Positions 1 through 8,795 of a stretch of DNA of 64,000 nt are shown here, piece after piece. The translations under genes and the position numbers were made by a program. The notes under the pieces are model-generated. The model saw nothing but the letters and a program-made list of their open reading frames with translations, was not told the origin of the DNA and ran no database searches. Source of the stretch: UBA6054 sp963975575 (GTDB lineage: Bacteria; Planctomycetota; Phycisphaerae; Phycisphaerales; UBA1924); the NCBI GenBank assembly GCA_963975575.1, contig CAXBHL010000009.1:1-64000 (forward strand), read 5' to 3'. The first letter of the stretch is position 1, and each line of letters starts with the position of its first letter.

Positions 1-62
1 ATTGCCTATTGCCTATTGCCTATTGCCTATTGCCTATTGCCTATTGCCTATTGCCTATTGCC
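1..62. repeat. Heptamer tandem repeat (ATTGCCT)n
   Basis: Eight perfect copies of ATTGCCT plus a partial ninth run from the first base to about position 62. The array touches the window edge, so its true length is unknown. All three forward frames stay open through it and give a repeated PIAYCLL peptide, which is an artefact. It sits 7 bases past the mqnC stop codon, in the 3' flank of that gene. Confidence 0.95.
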
Positions 63-68
63 CCGTCC

Positions 69-1523
69 CTACTCCCGCTCCCGCCCCCCAACCGTCACCT
101 GCGCCACCTCCGGCTTCGCCTCCGCGTGCAACCGCTGCGCCCGGTGCGCCGACCAGTCCGAAACCCGCCGATCCGGCGCCTCCACCCCGTCGTGCACGCT
201 CAGGATGTCGTACACGTTGTTCCGCTGCGCCGGCACGAAACCCGCATCCCGGATCAGCCGGCACAGCACCGCCTCGTCCAGGCAATAGGTCGTGCCCGCG
301 GAGGAAACGACATTCTCCTCCATCATCACGCTGCCCATGTCGTTCGCGCCGTAGTACAAACCCACCTGCCCCACGTGCGGCCCCATCGTCACCCAGCTCG
401 AACCAATGGAGTAGATGTTGTCCATGAACAGCCGGCTCGTCGCCTGCGTCCGCAGATACTCCGTCGCACCCGCGAACCGCAGCCGCCGCCCGAACTCCGG
501 GTGCATGTCCTTGGTGCCGCTGCCGTCGAGCCGCGCCACCGCGTCGCCCGGGAACACGTCCCCGAACTTCTCAAGGTCCCCGTCCTTCGGCCACTCCGGC
601 ACGCGCCCCAGCGCTGTGTTGTCCGGCTGGAAGGGCCAGGAAATAAAGGCCGTGTAATGCCCGCCCGTCGTCTGCTTCTTCACGCTCGGATCGCCCGCGA
701 CGTCCGCCGGAACCTCCCCGGCGCCGAAATCGCGGATGGCCTTGTCCTGCCATTGGCGGATCAGCCGCATGTGGTGGATGCGGTCGGCGTGCCCCTCGAT
801 GTGCCCGAACATCATCGTCGCGCTGGTGTACATGCCCAGCGAGTGCGCCGCGTACATCGTCTGCAGCCACGCCTCGGCCGTGCACTTGCCCAGCCCGATC
901 TTGGTCCGCACCGCCGGCGCGAAGATCTCGCCCCCGCCGCCCGGCAGCGAGTCCATCCCCGCGTCCTTCAGCCGCGCCAGCACCCACCGCACCTTCTCGA
1001 TCAGGTCCGCGCCGGGCGGGTTGAAGAAGTTGACGAACTCGATCATCTCCGGCGGGCTGAACGCGTGCACGTGCACGTGCGGGTACCGCTCCTTGATCCC
1101 AGCCAGCAGGATCAGATACCAGTCCAGCGGCAGGTCCGGGTTCATCCCGCCCTGCATCAGGATCTGCGTCCCGCCGATCGCCGACAGCTCCCCGATCTTT
1201 TGGTACAGCTCCTCGTACTCGAGCGTGTACGAGTCGTGGTCCGCCGCCGTCCGCTTGAACGCGCAGAAGATGCACTTGGCCGTGCAGATGTTCGTGTAGT
1301 TGATGTTCCGGTCGATCACGTACGTCCGGTGCGTGTCGCCGTGCAGCCCGCGGCAGCGCGCGTCTGCGTACCGCCCCAGCTCGTGCAGCGGCGACGCCGT
1401 CAGCAATGCCAGCCCCTGCTCGGGCGTGAGGCGTGCCTCACCCCGCGCCACCGCCGCCAGCAGGCCGGCGTCGCGCGCATCAAGATGAGGGTGCTCGGGC
1501 AATGGCTGATAGATGGTGGACAT
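69..1523 (-). CDS. mqnC: Cyclic dehypoxanthinyl futalosine synthase (MqnC), radical SAM
   Basis: A 484-residue radical SAM enzyme of the futalosine route to menaquinone. MqnC cyclises dehypoxanthine futalosine to the spiro cyclic form. The cluster motif CTAKCIFC gives C80, C84 and C87 (CX3CX2C). Family signatures follow in order: ILMQGGMNPDLPL, VHAFSPPEM, DSLPGGGGEIF, TSATMMFGHIE, SWPFQPDNTAL and GANDMGSVMMEENV. The FISWPFQP and SSWVTMGP segments fit MqnC rather than MqnE. It is longer than the usual ~370-400 residues because of an internal stretch near residues 255-275 and a C-terminal tail. A GGAG Shine-Dalgarno sequence precedes the ATG at 1523, and a weak GATACT -10 lies at 1558-1563. No other mqn gene is in the window. 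Confidence 0.9.
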   Translation of the reverse strand: MSTIYQPLPEHPHLDARDAGLLAAVARGEARLTPEQGLALLTASPLHELGRYADARCRGLHGDTHRTYVIDRNINYTNICTAKCIFCAFKRTAADHDSYTLEYEELYQKIGELSAIGGTQILMQGGMNPDLPLDWYLILLAGIKERYPHVHVHAFSPPEMIEFVNFFNPPGADLIEKVRWVLARLKDAGMDSLPGGGGEIFAPAVRTKIGLGKCTAEAWLQTMYAAHSLGMYTSATMMFGHIEGHADRIHHMRLIRQWQDKAIRDFGAGEVPADVAGDPSVKKQTTGGHYTAFISWPFQPDNTALGRVPEWPKDGDLEKFGDVFPGDAVARLDGSGTKDMHPEFGRRLRFAGATEYLRTQATSRLFMDNIYSIGSSWVTMGPHVGQVGLYYGANDMGSVMMEENVVSSAGTTYCLDEAVLCRLIRDAGFVPAQRNNVYDILSVHDGVEAPDRRVSDWSAHRAQRLHAEAKPEVAQVTVGGRERE

Positions 1524-1713
1524 GGCGTCTCCGCGTCCCGGAGGGTGCTGTTTTCAAAGTATCCTGAAACTATACGGATGATCCCGCCGCGGGTCCACCG
1601 AACCCGCCGATCCGTCCGGCCACGGCCCGCGACGCCCCCCCCGGCCCGGCTCGAGGTCTAGTACCCAGAAACCCCCGCCCGCGCCCCCATCCCACCCCGG
1701 CAAAGATCCGCCC

Positions 1714-2592
1714 ATGAACATCGCCCTGGTCAACACGGTCAATCTCCCAGAGCCCGACCCCGACGAGGCCCCGCTGCTGGCCGCCCTCCGCGCCGCCGGC
1801 CACACCGCCCGCAGCATCGCCTGGGACGACCCGGCCCCGACCCCCGAGACCGACCCGGCCTCGTTCGATGCCTGCGTCATCCGCGCCACCTGGAACTACC
1901 ACCGGGCCCTTGCCCCCTTCACCGACTGGCTCCGCGCCAACGCCCCCCGCACCCGCCTGATCAACCCGCTCGACACCGTCCTGTGGAACATCCACAAACG
2001 CTACCTGCGCGACTTCGAGGACCGGCGCATCCCCATCGTCCCCACCCGGTGGGCCGACCGGGGCTCGACCATCGACCTCGCCCGAACCGCGGCGGACCGG
2101 GGCTGGTCCCGGGTCGTCATCAAACCGGCCGTGTCCGCCGGCTCGCGCGACACCCGCTGCTTCGATCTCGCGACGCAGGCCGACGACGCGCAGCAGTTCC
2201 TCGACCGATCCGCCGCACGCGAGGACACCATGATCCAGCGGTACATTCCCTCGGTCGAAACAGGCGGCGAGGTCGCCGTGATCTGCATCGGCGGCCGGAT
2301 CTCCCACGCCATCGAGAAGCGTCCCCGCTTCGCCGGCGAGCAGGAGGGCATCGCCGCCCGCCCGCTCGACGAGCCTTTGCGTCGCTTCACGCAGGCCGTC
2401 CTCGACGCGTGCCCGGTGCCTTCGGTGTACGCCCGCGTCGACGTGATGCTCAACGACCACGGCGGCATCGTGCTGTCCGAACTCGAACTCATCGAGCCCT
2501 CGCTCTACTTCGGGCACGGCCCCGGCTCGGCCGAGCGCATGGTCGGGGCGATCGAGCACGCCGCCACCGCTACGGGTTCACCGGCTCTTTGA
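1714..2592 (+). CDS. ATP-grasp domain protein (RimK/glutathione-synthetase-like)
   Basis: A 292-residue ATP-grasp fold protein. The N-terminal part (to about residue 85) is a pre-ATP-grasp domain with RATWNYH. The segment VVIKPAVSAGSRDT is the nucleotide-binding lysine region, MIQRYIPSVETGGEVAVICI matches the central ATP-grasp strand, and the C-terminal DVMLNDHGGIVLSELELIEP carries the acidic metal ligands and the final ELE/P element. The family ligates a carboxylate to an amine or thiol using ATP, but the substrate cannot be read from sequence. It is divergent from mqnC, and its last 23 bases overlap the 3' end of the convergent symporter gene. Confidence 0.75.
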   Translation: MNIALVNTVNLPEPDPDEAPLLAALRAAGHTARSIAWDDPAPTPETDPASFDACVIRATWNYHRALAPFTDWLRANAPRTRLINPLDTVLWNIHKRYLRDFEDRRIPIVPTRWADRGSTIDLARTAADRGWSRVVIKPAVSAGSRDTRCFDLATQADDAQQFLDRSAAREDTMIQRYIPSVETGGEVAVICIGGRISHAIEKRPRFAGEQEGIAARPLDEPLRRFTQAVLDACPVPSVYARVDVMLNDHGGIVLSELELIEPSLYFGHGPGSAERMVGAIEHAATATGSPAL

Positions 2593-4153
2593 GGTCGGCG
2601 AACGCGCCCCGCACCCGCTCCCGCCCGGGCCTGTCGAGCAGGCTCACCACCACCGCCACGGCGAACCCGATCGCGAAGGAGGGCAGCAGCACGTCCAGGT
2701 CCGCCAGGTACCCCGCCAACGCGTCCTGCCCCGTGGCCTCCAGCGCCTTCGGAACGGCGAAGCTGAAGATCGGCACGCTGACGAAGCCCGCCACCATCGA
2801 GCACTTGGCCCCCAGCGCCGTCAGCTTCTCCCAGAACAGCGAGAGGATCATCGTCGGGCAGAAGGTCGCCGCGATGCCGGACCAGCCGAAGATGATGATC
2901 CAGAACAGCGGCTTGTCGCGGTCGCGCAGCAGCAGGCCCATCCCGATGCCGAAGGCGATCAGCGAGAGCACGATCGTGACCTTGCGCGAGAGCGACATCA
3001 GCGTGCGATCGTCCATCTCCGGGTGGCGGGTCTTCTGCCAGTAGTCCCGCACCCCCGCGGAAGAAGCGACGACGAGCAGCGAATCGATGGTGGACATGAT
3101 CGCGCTGAGCACCATGGCGATGAACACGCCGGCGAAGAAGGCCGGGAGCAGATCGAGGGCCGCGGTCGGAAGGATGGCCTCGTGGTCGCCGCCCAGCGAC
3201 TCGGGGCTGAACACCGCCCGCCCGAACAGGCCGACGAGCACCGCGCCCGAGTCGGCCAGCAGCGTCCACGTCAGCGCGGTGGCCGCGCCGGGGGCGATCT
3301 GCCGCTCGTTCTTCATCGAGATGTACCGCACGAAGACCTGCGGCGAGCCCCAGAACCCGATGCCGATGGCCGCCAGGCCCACGACGGAGACGACCGTCCC
3401 GGTACTCCAGCCGCCGGTCCCGGGCGCGACCGCGCCCGTCACGGCGTCCTTGGCCCCCGGCCCGTGCAGGGACAGCAGGTGCGGGTCGATCGACCGGAGG
3501 GTGTCGAGGATGCTGGTCAGCCCGCCCGCCTCGGCGAGGATCACGAGCGGCAGCGTCACCAGGCCCAGGAACATCAGCGAGCCCTGGAACACGTCCGACC
3601 AGACCACCGCCGTGAAACCGCCCTGGGTGATGTAGAGCAGCACGACGACGAAGCCGACCGTGGCGCCGATCAGATGGTTCCAGCCCAGGAAACTGTTGAA
3701 CGCGTCGCCCGTGGCGAAGACCTGGGCGCCCGCGTAGATGGGCACGAAGATGACCAGCGCCCCGCCGGCGATCAGGCGCAGCGTGTGGCCCGAGTCGCGC
3801 AGGCGGGCCTCGAGATAGTCGGGAACGGTGATGGCGTCGTACTTGTCGCTGAGGCGCTTGAACCGCCGGCTCATCAGCAGCCACGCGCCGCCCACGCCGA
3901 GCATCTCGCCGAGCACGACCCAGAAGGCCTTGGCGCCCATGGCGTAGCCCATCCCGGTCAGCCCGATGAGCAGCCACGCCGACTCGCCGGTCGCCCGGGC
4001 GGAGAAGGCGACGTTGAAGAAGCTGAGCTTCTTGTCCGAGGCGAAGTAGTCGCGGATCGTGGTCATCCGCTTGGACGCGAGATAGCCGATCAGCAGCAGC
4101 ACGCCGGCGTAGAGGGCCACGGCCAGCACTTTCCACATGGTTTCCGTCGTCAT
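2570..4153 (-). CDS. Sodium:solute symporter family transporter
   Basis: A 527-residue polytopic membrane protein of the SSS family (PutP/SGLT fold). The N terminus has a first membrane helix followed by the conserved region RMTTIRDYFASDKKLSF and SARATGESAWLLIGLTGMGY. Further signatures are YDAITVPDYLEARL, an ITQGGFTAVVWSDVFQG segment, and AIMSTIDSLLVVASS in the late sodium-binding helix. About 13 membrane helices fit the pattern. An ACGGAG Shine-Dalgarno sequence precedes the ATG at 4153. The substrate is not evident; amino acids, sugars and carboxylates are all possible in this family. Confidence 0.85.
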   Translation of the reverse strand: MTTETMWKVLAVALYAGVLLLIGYLASKRMTTIRDYFASDKKLSFFNVAFSARATGESAWLLIGLTGMGYAMGAKAFWVVLGEMLGVGGAWLLMSRRFKRLSDKYDAITVPDYLEARLRDSGHTLRLIAGGALVIFVPIYAGAQVFATGDAFNSFLGWNHLIGATVGFVVVLLYITQGGFTAVVWSDVFQGSLMFLGLVTLPLVILAEAGGLTSILDTLRSIDPHLLSLHGPGAKDAVTGAVAPGTGGWSTGTVVSVVGLAAIGIGFWGSPQVFVRYISMKNERQIAPGAATALTWTLLADSGAVLVGLFGRAVFSPESLGGDHEAILPTAALDLLPAFFAGVFIAMVLSAIMSTIDSLLVVASSAGVRDYWQKTRHPEMDDRTLMSLSRKVTIVLSLIAFGIGMGLLLRDRDKPLFWIIIFGWSGIAATFCPTMILSLFWEKLTALGAKCSMVAGFVSVPIFSFAVPKALEATGQDALAGYLADLDVLLPSFAIGFAVAVVVSLLDRPGRERVRGAFADLKEPVNP

Positions 4154-4233
4154 CGCGGCTCCGTTCGGTGGCGGGGAGGGTCCACCCTACCCGAAACCGG
4201 CCCGGATTGCAGCGATTCCGGCCCGCGGGCGGC

Positions 4234-5220
4234 TCAGCCCCGCGGGTGCATCGTCTTGATGACCCTGGTCAGCTGCGTGCGGTCCACGTGGGTGTAGATC
4301 TGCGTGGTGGTGATGTCCGCGTGGCCGAGCAGCGACTGGACCACCCGCAGGTCGGCCCCGCCCATGAGCAGGTGGGTGGCGAAGGAGTGGCGGAGCACGT
4401 GGGGGTGCACGTCCTTGAGCCCGGCGGCTTTGGCCCAGTGGGTGACGATCTGCCACACGCGCACGCGTTCGATGGGGCGTCCGGTGCGGGTCAGGAACAG
4501 CTTGCCCTTGTCGCGCCGTTCGGCGGCCCTTTCGGCGGTGATCAGGCGGCTGCGGCAGTCGCGGATGTAGACCGAGACCGCGTCCATCGCCGGCGCGCCC
4601 ATAGGCACCAGGCGCTGCTTGTCGCCCTTGCCCAGCACCCGCACGATGGCGTGCTTTTCCATGATGTCCGACAGCGAGATCGCCCCGACCTCGGAGGCGC
4701 GCAGGCCCGAGGCGTACATCAGCTCGAGGATGGCCCGGTCGCGGAGCCAGAGCGGCACGGCGTCGGGCCGGGCGTTCTCCGGCGCGGTGGGCGCGGGGGG
4801 GGCGGGGGCGGCGAGGAGGCGGCGCATCTGGCCGGGCGTGAGCACGCCGGGCAGGTTCTTCCACTTGGCCGGCTGGTCGAGGTGGTCGGCGGGGTTGTCC
4901 TCGATCTTGCCGGTGGCCAGCATCCAGCGGCAGAGGACCTTGATGGTGGCGATGTGCCGTGCGACGGTGGCGGGGGCGTAGGCGCGGTCGCGGGAGAGGG
5001 CGCGGACGTGGTTGATCAGGTGGGGCGCGGTCAGGGCGTGGGGGTCGGCCAGGCCGGCGTCCTGGAGGTCGAGGAGGAGGGCGTCGAGGTCGCGGGAGTA
5101 GGCCTCGAGGGTGGCGGGGAGCAGGCCGCACTCGACGCGGAGGAAGATCAGGAACCCGCGCCGGAGCAGGCGCATGGGCTCTGTGAGGCGTTCGACGCGT
5201 TGTGCCTCGGCGGGGGGCAT
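4234..5220 (-). CDS. Tyrosine recombinase, XerC/XerD type
   Basis: A site-specific recombinase of the Xer class, which normally resolves chromosome dimers at dif. Counting from the ATG at 5220 the protein has 328 residues. An N-terminal SAM-like domain covers about residues 20-115. All catalytic residues are in place: R174 (ASGLRASE), K198, H274 and R277 (HVLRHSFATH), H300 (LGHADITTTQ) and the nucleophile Y309, with spacing like E. coli XerD. A proline/alanine stretch sits at 139-150. The upstream in-frame ATG at 5262 lies inside the T tract of the flagellin terminator, so 5220 is preferred. It is too XerD-like and isolated to call an integrase of a mobile element. Confidence 0.85.
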   Translation of the reverse strand: MPPAEAQRVERLTEPMRLLRRGFLIFLRVECGLLPATLEAYSRDLDALLLDLQDAGLADPHALTAPHLINHVRALSRDRAYAPATVARHIATIKVLCRWMLATGKIEDNPADHLDQPAKWKNLPGVLTPGQMRRLLAAPAPPAPTAPENARPDAVPLWLRDRAILELMYASGLRASEVGAISLSDIMEKHAIVRVLGKGDKQRLVPMGAPAMDAVSVYIRDCRSRLITAERAAERRDKGKLFLTRTGRPIERVRVWQIVTHWAKAAGLKDVHPHVLRHSFATHLLMGGADLRVVQSLLGHADITTTQIYTHVDRTQLTRVIKTMHPRG

Positions 5221-5254
5221 GGTGTTGAGATCGGCGGCGGCGGGGCGGGCGCAT

Positions 5255-5285
5255 GAAAACACCCCGGGCTTTGGGGCCCGGGGTG
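5255..5285 (-). terminator. Intrinsic terminator of the distal flagellin gene
   Basis: A perfect 10-bp stem (CACCCCGGGC at 5260-5269 pairing with GCCCGGGGTG at 5276-5285) with a 6-nt loop. On the minus strand it is followed directly by TTTTC. It lies 33 bases past the flagellin stop and separates that gene from the xer gene. Confidence 0.9.
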
Positions 5286-5317
5286 CGGAGGGTCAGCCTT
5301 ACCCTGTCAGAGGCGTC

Positions 5318-6826
5318 TTATCCCAGGAGGGAGAGGACGTTCTGCGGGGACTGGTTGGCCAGTGCCAGGACGTTGGTCGAGGCCTGGACGAGGATCTGGT
5401 TGCGGGTCAGCGAAGCGGTCTCGCTGGCGAAGTCCGCGTCGCGGATGACCGACTCGGCGGCGGTGGTGTTCTCGAAGGCGACGTTGAGCGAACGGATGGT
5501 CGCACCGACGACGTTCTTCTGGAAGGCACCGAGGCGGCCGCGGGTCGAGGAGACGTCCTCGATGGCCTTGGCGACGATCTTCTGGGCGGCGCCGAAGTCG
5601 CTGCCGCTGACGACGTTGTAGGTGCGGCCGGAGGCGAGGTCGTTGAGGAAGCCGAGGCTGGAAGAGCCCAGCTTGCGGGTGGAGATGTCGCCGATGCCGA
5701 TGGAGACCTTGCCGCCGACGTTGACCTCGGAGGAGAGCTGGAAGTCCGCTCCGCCGCCGGTGACGGTGAAGGCCGCAACGGTGGCCAGGGTCTGGGCCGC
5801 GGTGTCGTTGAGCGTGAAGGCGACGTCGAGGAAGTCGCTGTTGACGCTCATCTGCTTGCCCTTGCCAACGGCGAGCATGCCGTTGATGGTGCCGCCGATG
5901 TCCTGGCCGAGGTCGCGGATGCCATTGGAGGCGCCGGACGCGCTGAACGCGACGGCCGAGCCCGGGGTGGCGGTGTCGAAGTCGGTGGTGGAGAGGGTCA
6001 GGATGCCGTCGCCGTCGGCGATGGTGCCGTCGTCGACGATCTTGATGGAGGAGAACTGGGCCGAACCGAACTCGTCGGAGTCGATGCGGATGCCGGTGCC
6101 CGAGACGGTGGCGGTGACGCCGGTGACGTCGTTGACGGCGTTGATGGCCGCGGCGATGTTGGCCAGGGAGGTGCCCGAGGCGAACTGGAGCTCGCGCTTG
6201 CCCTCTGCTCCGCCGACCTCGATGACGAACTGCTCGTCCGCGCCGAGGTCGATGGTGGAGGCGCCGAAGGACATGAACAGGCCGGCCTGCTGGGCGGACT
6301 GGGTCACGATGGCGCTGACGGCCTGGGAAGCGCCGTCGAACTTGGCGCCGCGGACCTGGAAGTCGGTGACGCTGGAGGCGACCGAGCCGACCTGGTAGTC
6401 CATGGTGCCGTCCAGGAGCTTGGAGCCCTGGAAGTTGGTGGCGCCGGCGACGCGGTCGATGGTCTGGAGGATCGAGTCGATCTGGAGCTGGTTCGCTTCC
6501 TTCTCGGAGGCGGACAGGCCGGCGGAGTTTGCCGAGGTGGTCAGGAGGCCCTGCAGCTCGGTGAGGAGCGAGGAGACTTCCTGGAGGCCGCCTTCGGCGA
6601 TGTTGACGACCTGGTCGGCACGCTCGGAGTTTCCGATGGCGGCGGTCAGGGCGGACTTCTCGGCGCGGAGGTTCTCGCTGGCGATCAGGCCGGCGGGGTC
6701 GTCCTTGCCGCGGTTGATCCGCAGGCCGGTGGACAGACGCTCGAGCGACATGCCGAGGGTCTTGTTGTTGTTACCCAGCACGCGCTGGCCGATGATCGAC
6801 GAAACGTTTGTGTTGATGCGAGACAT
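5318..6826 (-). CDS. Flagellin (first of two; distal in the array)
   Basis: A 502-residue flagellin, the main filament subunit exported by the flagellar type III system. The N-terminal D0/D1 region opens with SRINTNVSSIIGQRVLG and contains LERLSTGLRINRGKDDPAGL and IAEGGLQEVSSLLTELQGL. The C-terminal region ends with SVIRDADFASETASLTRNQI and NVLALANQSPQNVLSLLG. The middle 200-300 residues are the variable surface domain. A longer in-frame extension to 6949 exists, but the ATG at 6826 has a GGAGG Shine-Dalgarno sequence and gives the canonical N terminus. It is separated from the second flagellin by its own leader and by that gene's terminator. Confidence 0.93.
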   Translation of the reverse strand: MSRINTNVSSIIGQRVLGNNNKTLGMSLERLSTGLRINRGKDDPAGLIASENLRAEKSALTAAIGNSERADQVVNIAEGGLQEVSSLLTELQGLLTTSANSAGLSASEKEANQLQIDSILQTIDRVAGATNFQGSKLLDGTMDYQVGSVASSVTDFQVRGAKFDGASQAVSAIVTQSAQQAGLFMSFGASTIDLGADEQFVIEVGGAEGKRELQFASGTSLANIAAAINAVNDVTGVTATVSGTGIRIDSDEFGSAQFSSIKIVDDGTIADGDGILTLSTTDFDTATPGSAVAFSASGASNGIRDLGQDIGGTINGMLAVGKGKQMSVNSDFLDVAFTLNDTAAQTLATVAAFTVTGGGADFQLSSEVNVGGKVSIGIGDISTRKLGSSSLGFLNDLASGRTYNVVSGSDFGAAQKIVAKAIEDVSSTRGRLGAFQKNVVGATIRSLNVAFENTTAAESVIRDADFASETASLTRNQILVQASTNVLALANQSPQNVLSLLG

Positions 6827-6835
6827 TGGCTGATG

Positions 6836-6844
6836 TCCTCCGTG
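6836..6844 (-). promoter_or_regulatory. CACGGAGGA at flagellin RBS: possible CsrA site
   Basis: Reads CACGGAGGA on the minus strand, ending 9 nt before the flagellin ATG. It contains the Shine-Dalgarno sequence and an AnGGA core of the type CsrA binds. The same 9-mer occurs at the other flagellin gene (8726-8734). The site is seen; CsrA binding is inferred. Confidence 0.5.
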
Positions 6845-7072
6845 CAGGAATCGGGGAGAGGCTTTCTCCCGAGCTTGCCGGCTCTGGTGTCCGGCGTGCC
6901 AGGTTTCCGTTCCCGTGGCACACGCGGGGGGCGACACGCCCTCCCGCACGCCGGATCGATCGACCGCAATCGGGGGCGGGTGAAGCGCATGGTGGGGAGA
7001 ACACGAAGATTTTGGGAGCGCGGTTTCGTTATGCGGACCTCGCGGGGGGCTTCTGGGCCGGTTGGGCGCAGG

Positions 7073-7102
7073 AAAAAGCCCCGGATTTGGGTATCCGGGG
7101 CT
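7073..7102 (-). terminator. Intrinsic terminator of the proximal flagellin gene
   Basis: A perfect 10-bp stem (AGCCCCGGAT at 7077-7086 pairing with ATCCGGGGCT at 7093-7102) with a 6-nt loop. On the minus strand it continues into a run of T residues (7076-7073 and on). It lies 64 bases beyond the flagellin stop at 7167 and isolates the two flagellin transcripts. Confidence 0.92.
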
Positions 7103-7166
7103 GGGTGGAACTGATTGTCGCGCTCCGCGGCGCTCGTGCGTTTGTGCTCGGTGGGGCCCGCGGCGT

Positions 7167-8720
7167 TTAGCCGAGGAGCTGGAGCACGTTCTGGGCGGAC
7201 TGGTTGGCCAGGGCCAGGACCGTGGTTCCGGCGGACTGGAGGATCTGCGCCCGGGTCAGTTCGGAGCTTTCCGAAGCGAAGTCGGCGTCGCGGATGATGC
7301 TGCGGCTGGCCGTGAGGTTCTCGAAGGCGGACTGCATGGACCGGGTTGAGGTGTCCAGGACGTTGCGTTCGAAGGCGCCCAGGCGGCCTCTGAGGATGGA
7401 GACCTCGTCGATGGCCTTGTTGACGATCTTCTCGAGCGGGCTGAAGTCGTTGCGTTCGTTGGCGTCGTCGAGCGAGTTGCCCTGTCCGTCCTGGAGGCTG
7501 GAGAGGTACTGGATGGAGCCGTCGACCAGGAAGCCCCCGAGCGACTCGGCGGAGGTGGCCTGGATGCCGATGTTGGTCTGCTGGAGGGCGTTGATGTCCG
7601 GCCCGAGCTGGAAGAGTGCGCCGCCGCCGGTGATCTCGAAGTTCTTGACGGCGAGGCTGGGGTCGATGGCGTAGGTCTCGTCGAGGAGTAGGTCCATCGA
7701 GAGGGTGGGGGAGTTGATGGAGATGTTCAGGCCCTTGCCGGTGGCGAGGATGCCGTTGATGAGGGCCGAGACGTTGCGTCCCGCGTCCCGGGTGGCCGCG
7801 ACGAGGTTGGTATCGGTCCAGTCGAAGGTGACGCCGCCGGGGTAGTCTGCGTTGGCGTCGTACTTGAAGAGGTTGAAGTTGTCGTCGGCGGGGTCGGCGG
7901 GCTTGTCGACGCGTTCGACGCTGACGAAGGCGGTGGACCCGTACTCGGAAGAGCGGAAGACCAGGCCGGAGGTGGCGTCGCCGTTGATGAGGGCGGCCTC
8001 GACGCCGGTCAGGGCGGTGCTGTTGTTGACGGCGGTGACGATGTCCGCGTAGGGGGTTCCGCTGAGGAAGGAGAGTTCGCGGACGCCGTCGGGTCCCTTG
8101 ACGCGGATGGTGATGCCGGAGAGGAGTTCGCCGTCGTTGCCGGTGGCGTTGTCTCCGTTGAGGTAGAGGCCTCCCTTCTGGGCGGAGGCGATGACGTCGA
8201 CGGCGACGTCGATGGAGTCGGTGCCGATGAAGCTGGCGCCGAAGATCTCGGCCTTCTTGATGGTGCTGGTGGTCAGCCCGCTGGTGAGGTAGTCGAGGGA
8301 GCCGTCGAGAAGCTTGAGCCCGCCGAAGGTGGTGGTGTTGCTGATGCGTGTGATCGACTGGATGGCCGAGTTGATCTGGAGCTGGTTTGCGCGGCGTTCC
8401 TCGTCTGAGACCGCGCCGGTGTTGGCCGCCTCGACGGTGAGCGACTTGATGGAGTTGAGCAGGTCGGTGATCTCTGCGAGGGCGGCCTCGGTGGTCGAGA
8501 TCACGGCGGAGGCCCGTTCTCCGTTCTTGATCGCCTGTTCGATACCTTTGATATCGGTGGCGAGGCGTTCGGAGATGATCAGGCCGGCCGGGTCGTCCTT
8601 GCCCCTGTTGATTCGGAGCCCTGTCGACAGGCGTTCCAGCCGGACTTGGAGCTCAGACCCCGAGCGGTTGAGTCGCTGTTGGGCGATCAGGCTGGGGACG
8701 TTGGTGTTGATCCGTGTCAT
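7167..8720 (-). CDS. Flagellin (second; proximal to csrA)
   Basis: A 517-residue flagellin paralogue of the gene at 5318-6826. Its N terminus is TRINTNVPSLIAQQRLNRSG, with LERLSTGLRINRGKDDPAGL identical to the other copy. The C terminus carries SIIRDADFASESSELTRAQI and ends NVLQLLG. The central domain differs strongly from the first copy, so the two filament subunits likely give different surfaces or filament segments. A GGAGGA Shine-Dalgarno sequence precedes the ATG. It begins 75 bases after the csrA stop and may be read through from fliW-csrA. Confidence 0.93.
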   Translation of the reverse strand: MTRINTNVPSLIAQQRLNRSGSELQVRLERLSTGLRINRGKDDPAGLIISERLATDIKGIEQAIKNGERASAVISTTEAALAEITDLLNSIKSLTVEAANTGAVSDEERRANQLQINSAIQSITRISNTTTFGGLKLLDGSLDYLTSGLTTSTIKKAEIFGASFIGTDSIDVAVDVIASAQKGGLYLNGDNATGNDGELLSGITIRVKGPDGVRELSFLSGTPYADIVTAVNNSTALTGVEAALINGDATSGLVFRSSEYGSTAFVSVERVDKPADPADDNFNLFKYDANADYPGGVTFDWTDTNLVAATRDAGRNVSALINGILATGKGLNISINSPTLSMDLLLDETYAIDPSLAVKNFEITGGGALFQLGPDINALQQTNIGIQATSAESLGGFLVDGSIQYLSSLQDGQGNSLDDANERNDFSPLEKIVNKAIDEVSILRGRLGAFERNVLDTSTRSMQSAFENLTASRSIIRDADFASESSELTRAQILQSAGTTVLALANQSAQNVLQLLG

Positions 8721-8725
8721 GGCAA

Positions 8726-8734
8726 TCCTCCGTG
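8726..8734 (-). promoter_or_regulatory. CACGGAGGA at second flagellin RBS: possible CsrA site
   Basis: The same CACGGAGGA 9-mer as at the other flagellin, here ending 5 nt before the ATG at 8720 and overlapping the Shine-Dalgarno sequence. CsrA binding is inferred from the shared core and from the adjacent csrA gene. Confidence 0.5.
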
Positions 8735-8795
8735 ATTGCGTTCCGGGCGGTCCGAAGTTGCCGGGCCCGGACCGGCGGTGGTGGCGGCGTACGAC

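Noticed and set aside
69..1523. mqnC might instead be mqnE
   Set aside because: SWPFQP, SSWVTMGP and GANDMGSVMMEENV fit MqnC; the MqnE signature residues were not seen.
4234..5220. Xer gene as a sign of a mobile element
   Set aside because: It is a normal Xer-type recombinase; no att sites, direct repeats, IS or phage genes are nearby, and no dif site was recognised by eye.
6845..7072. Sigma-54 or sigma-28 promoter upstream of the flagellin
   Set aside because: A TGGCAC occurs but lacks TTGC at the correct spacing, and no GCCGATAA-type box was seen.
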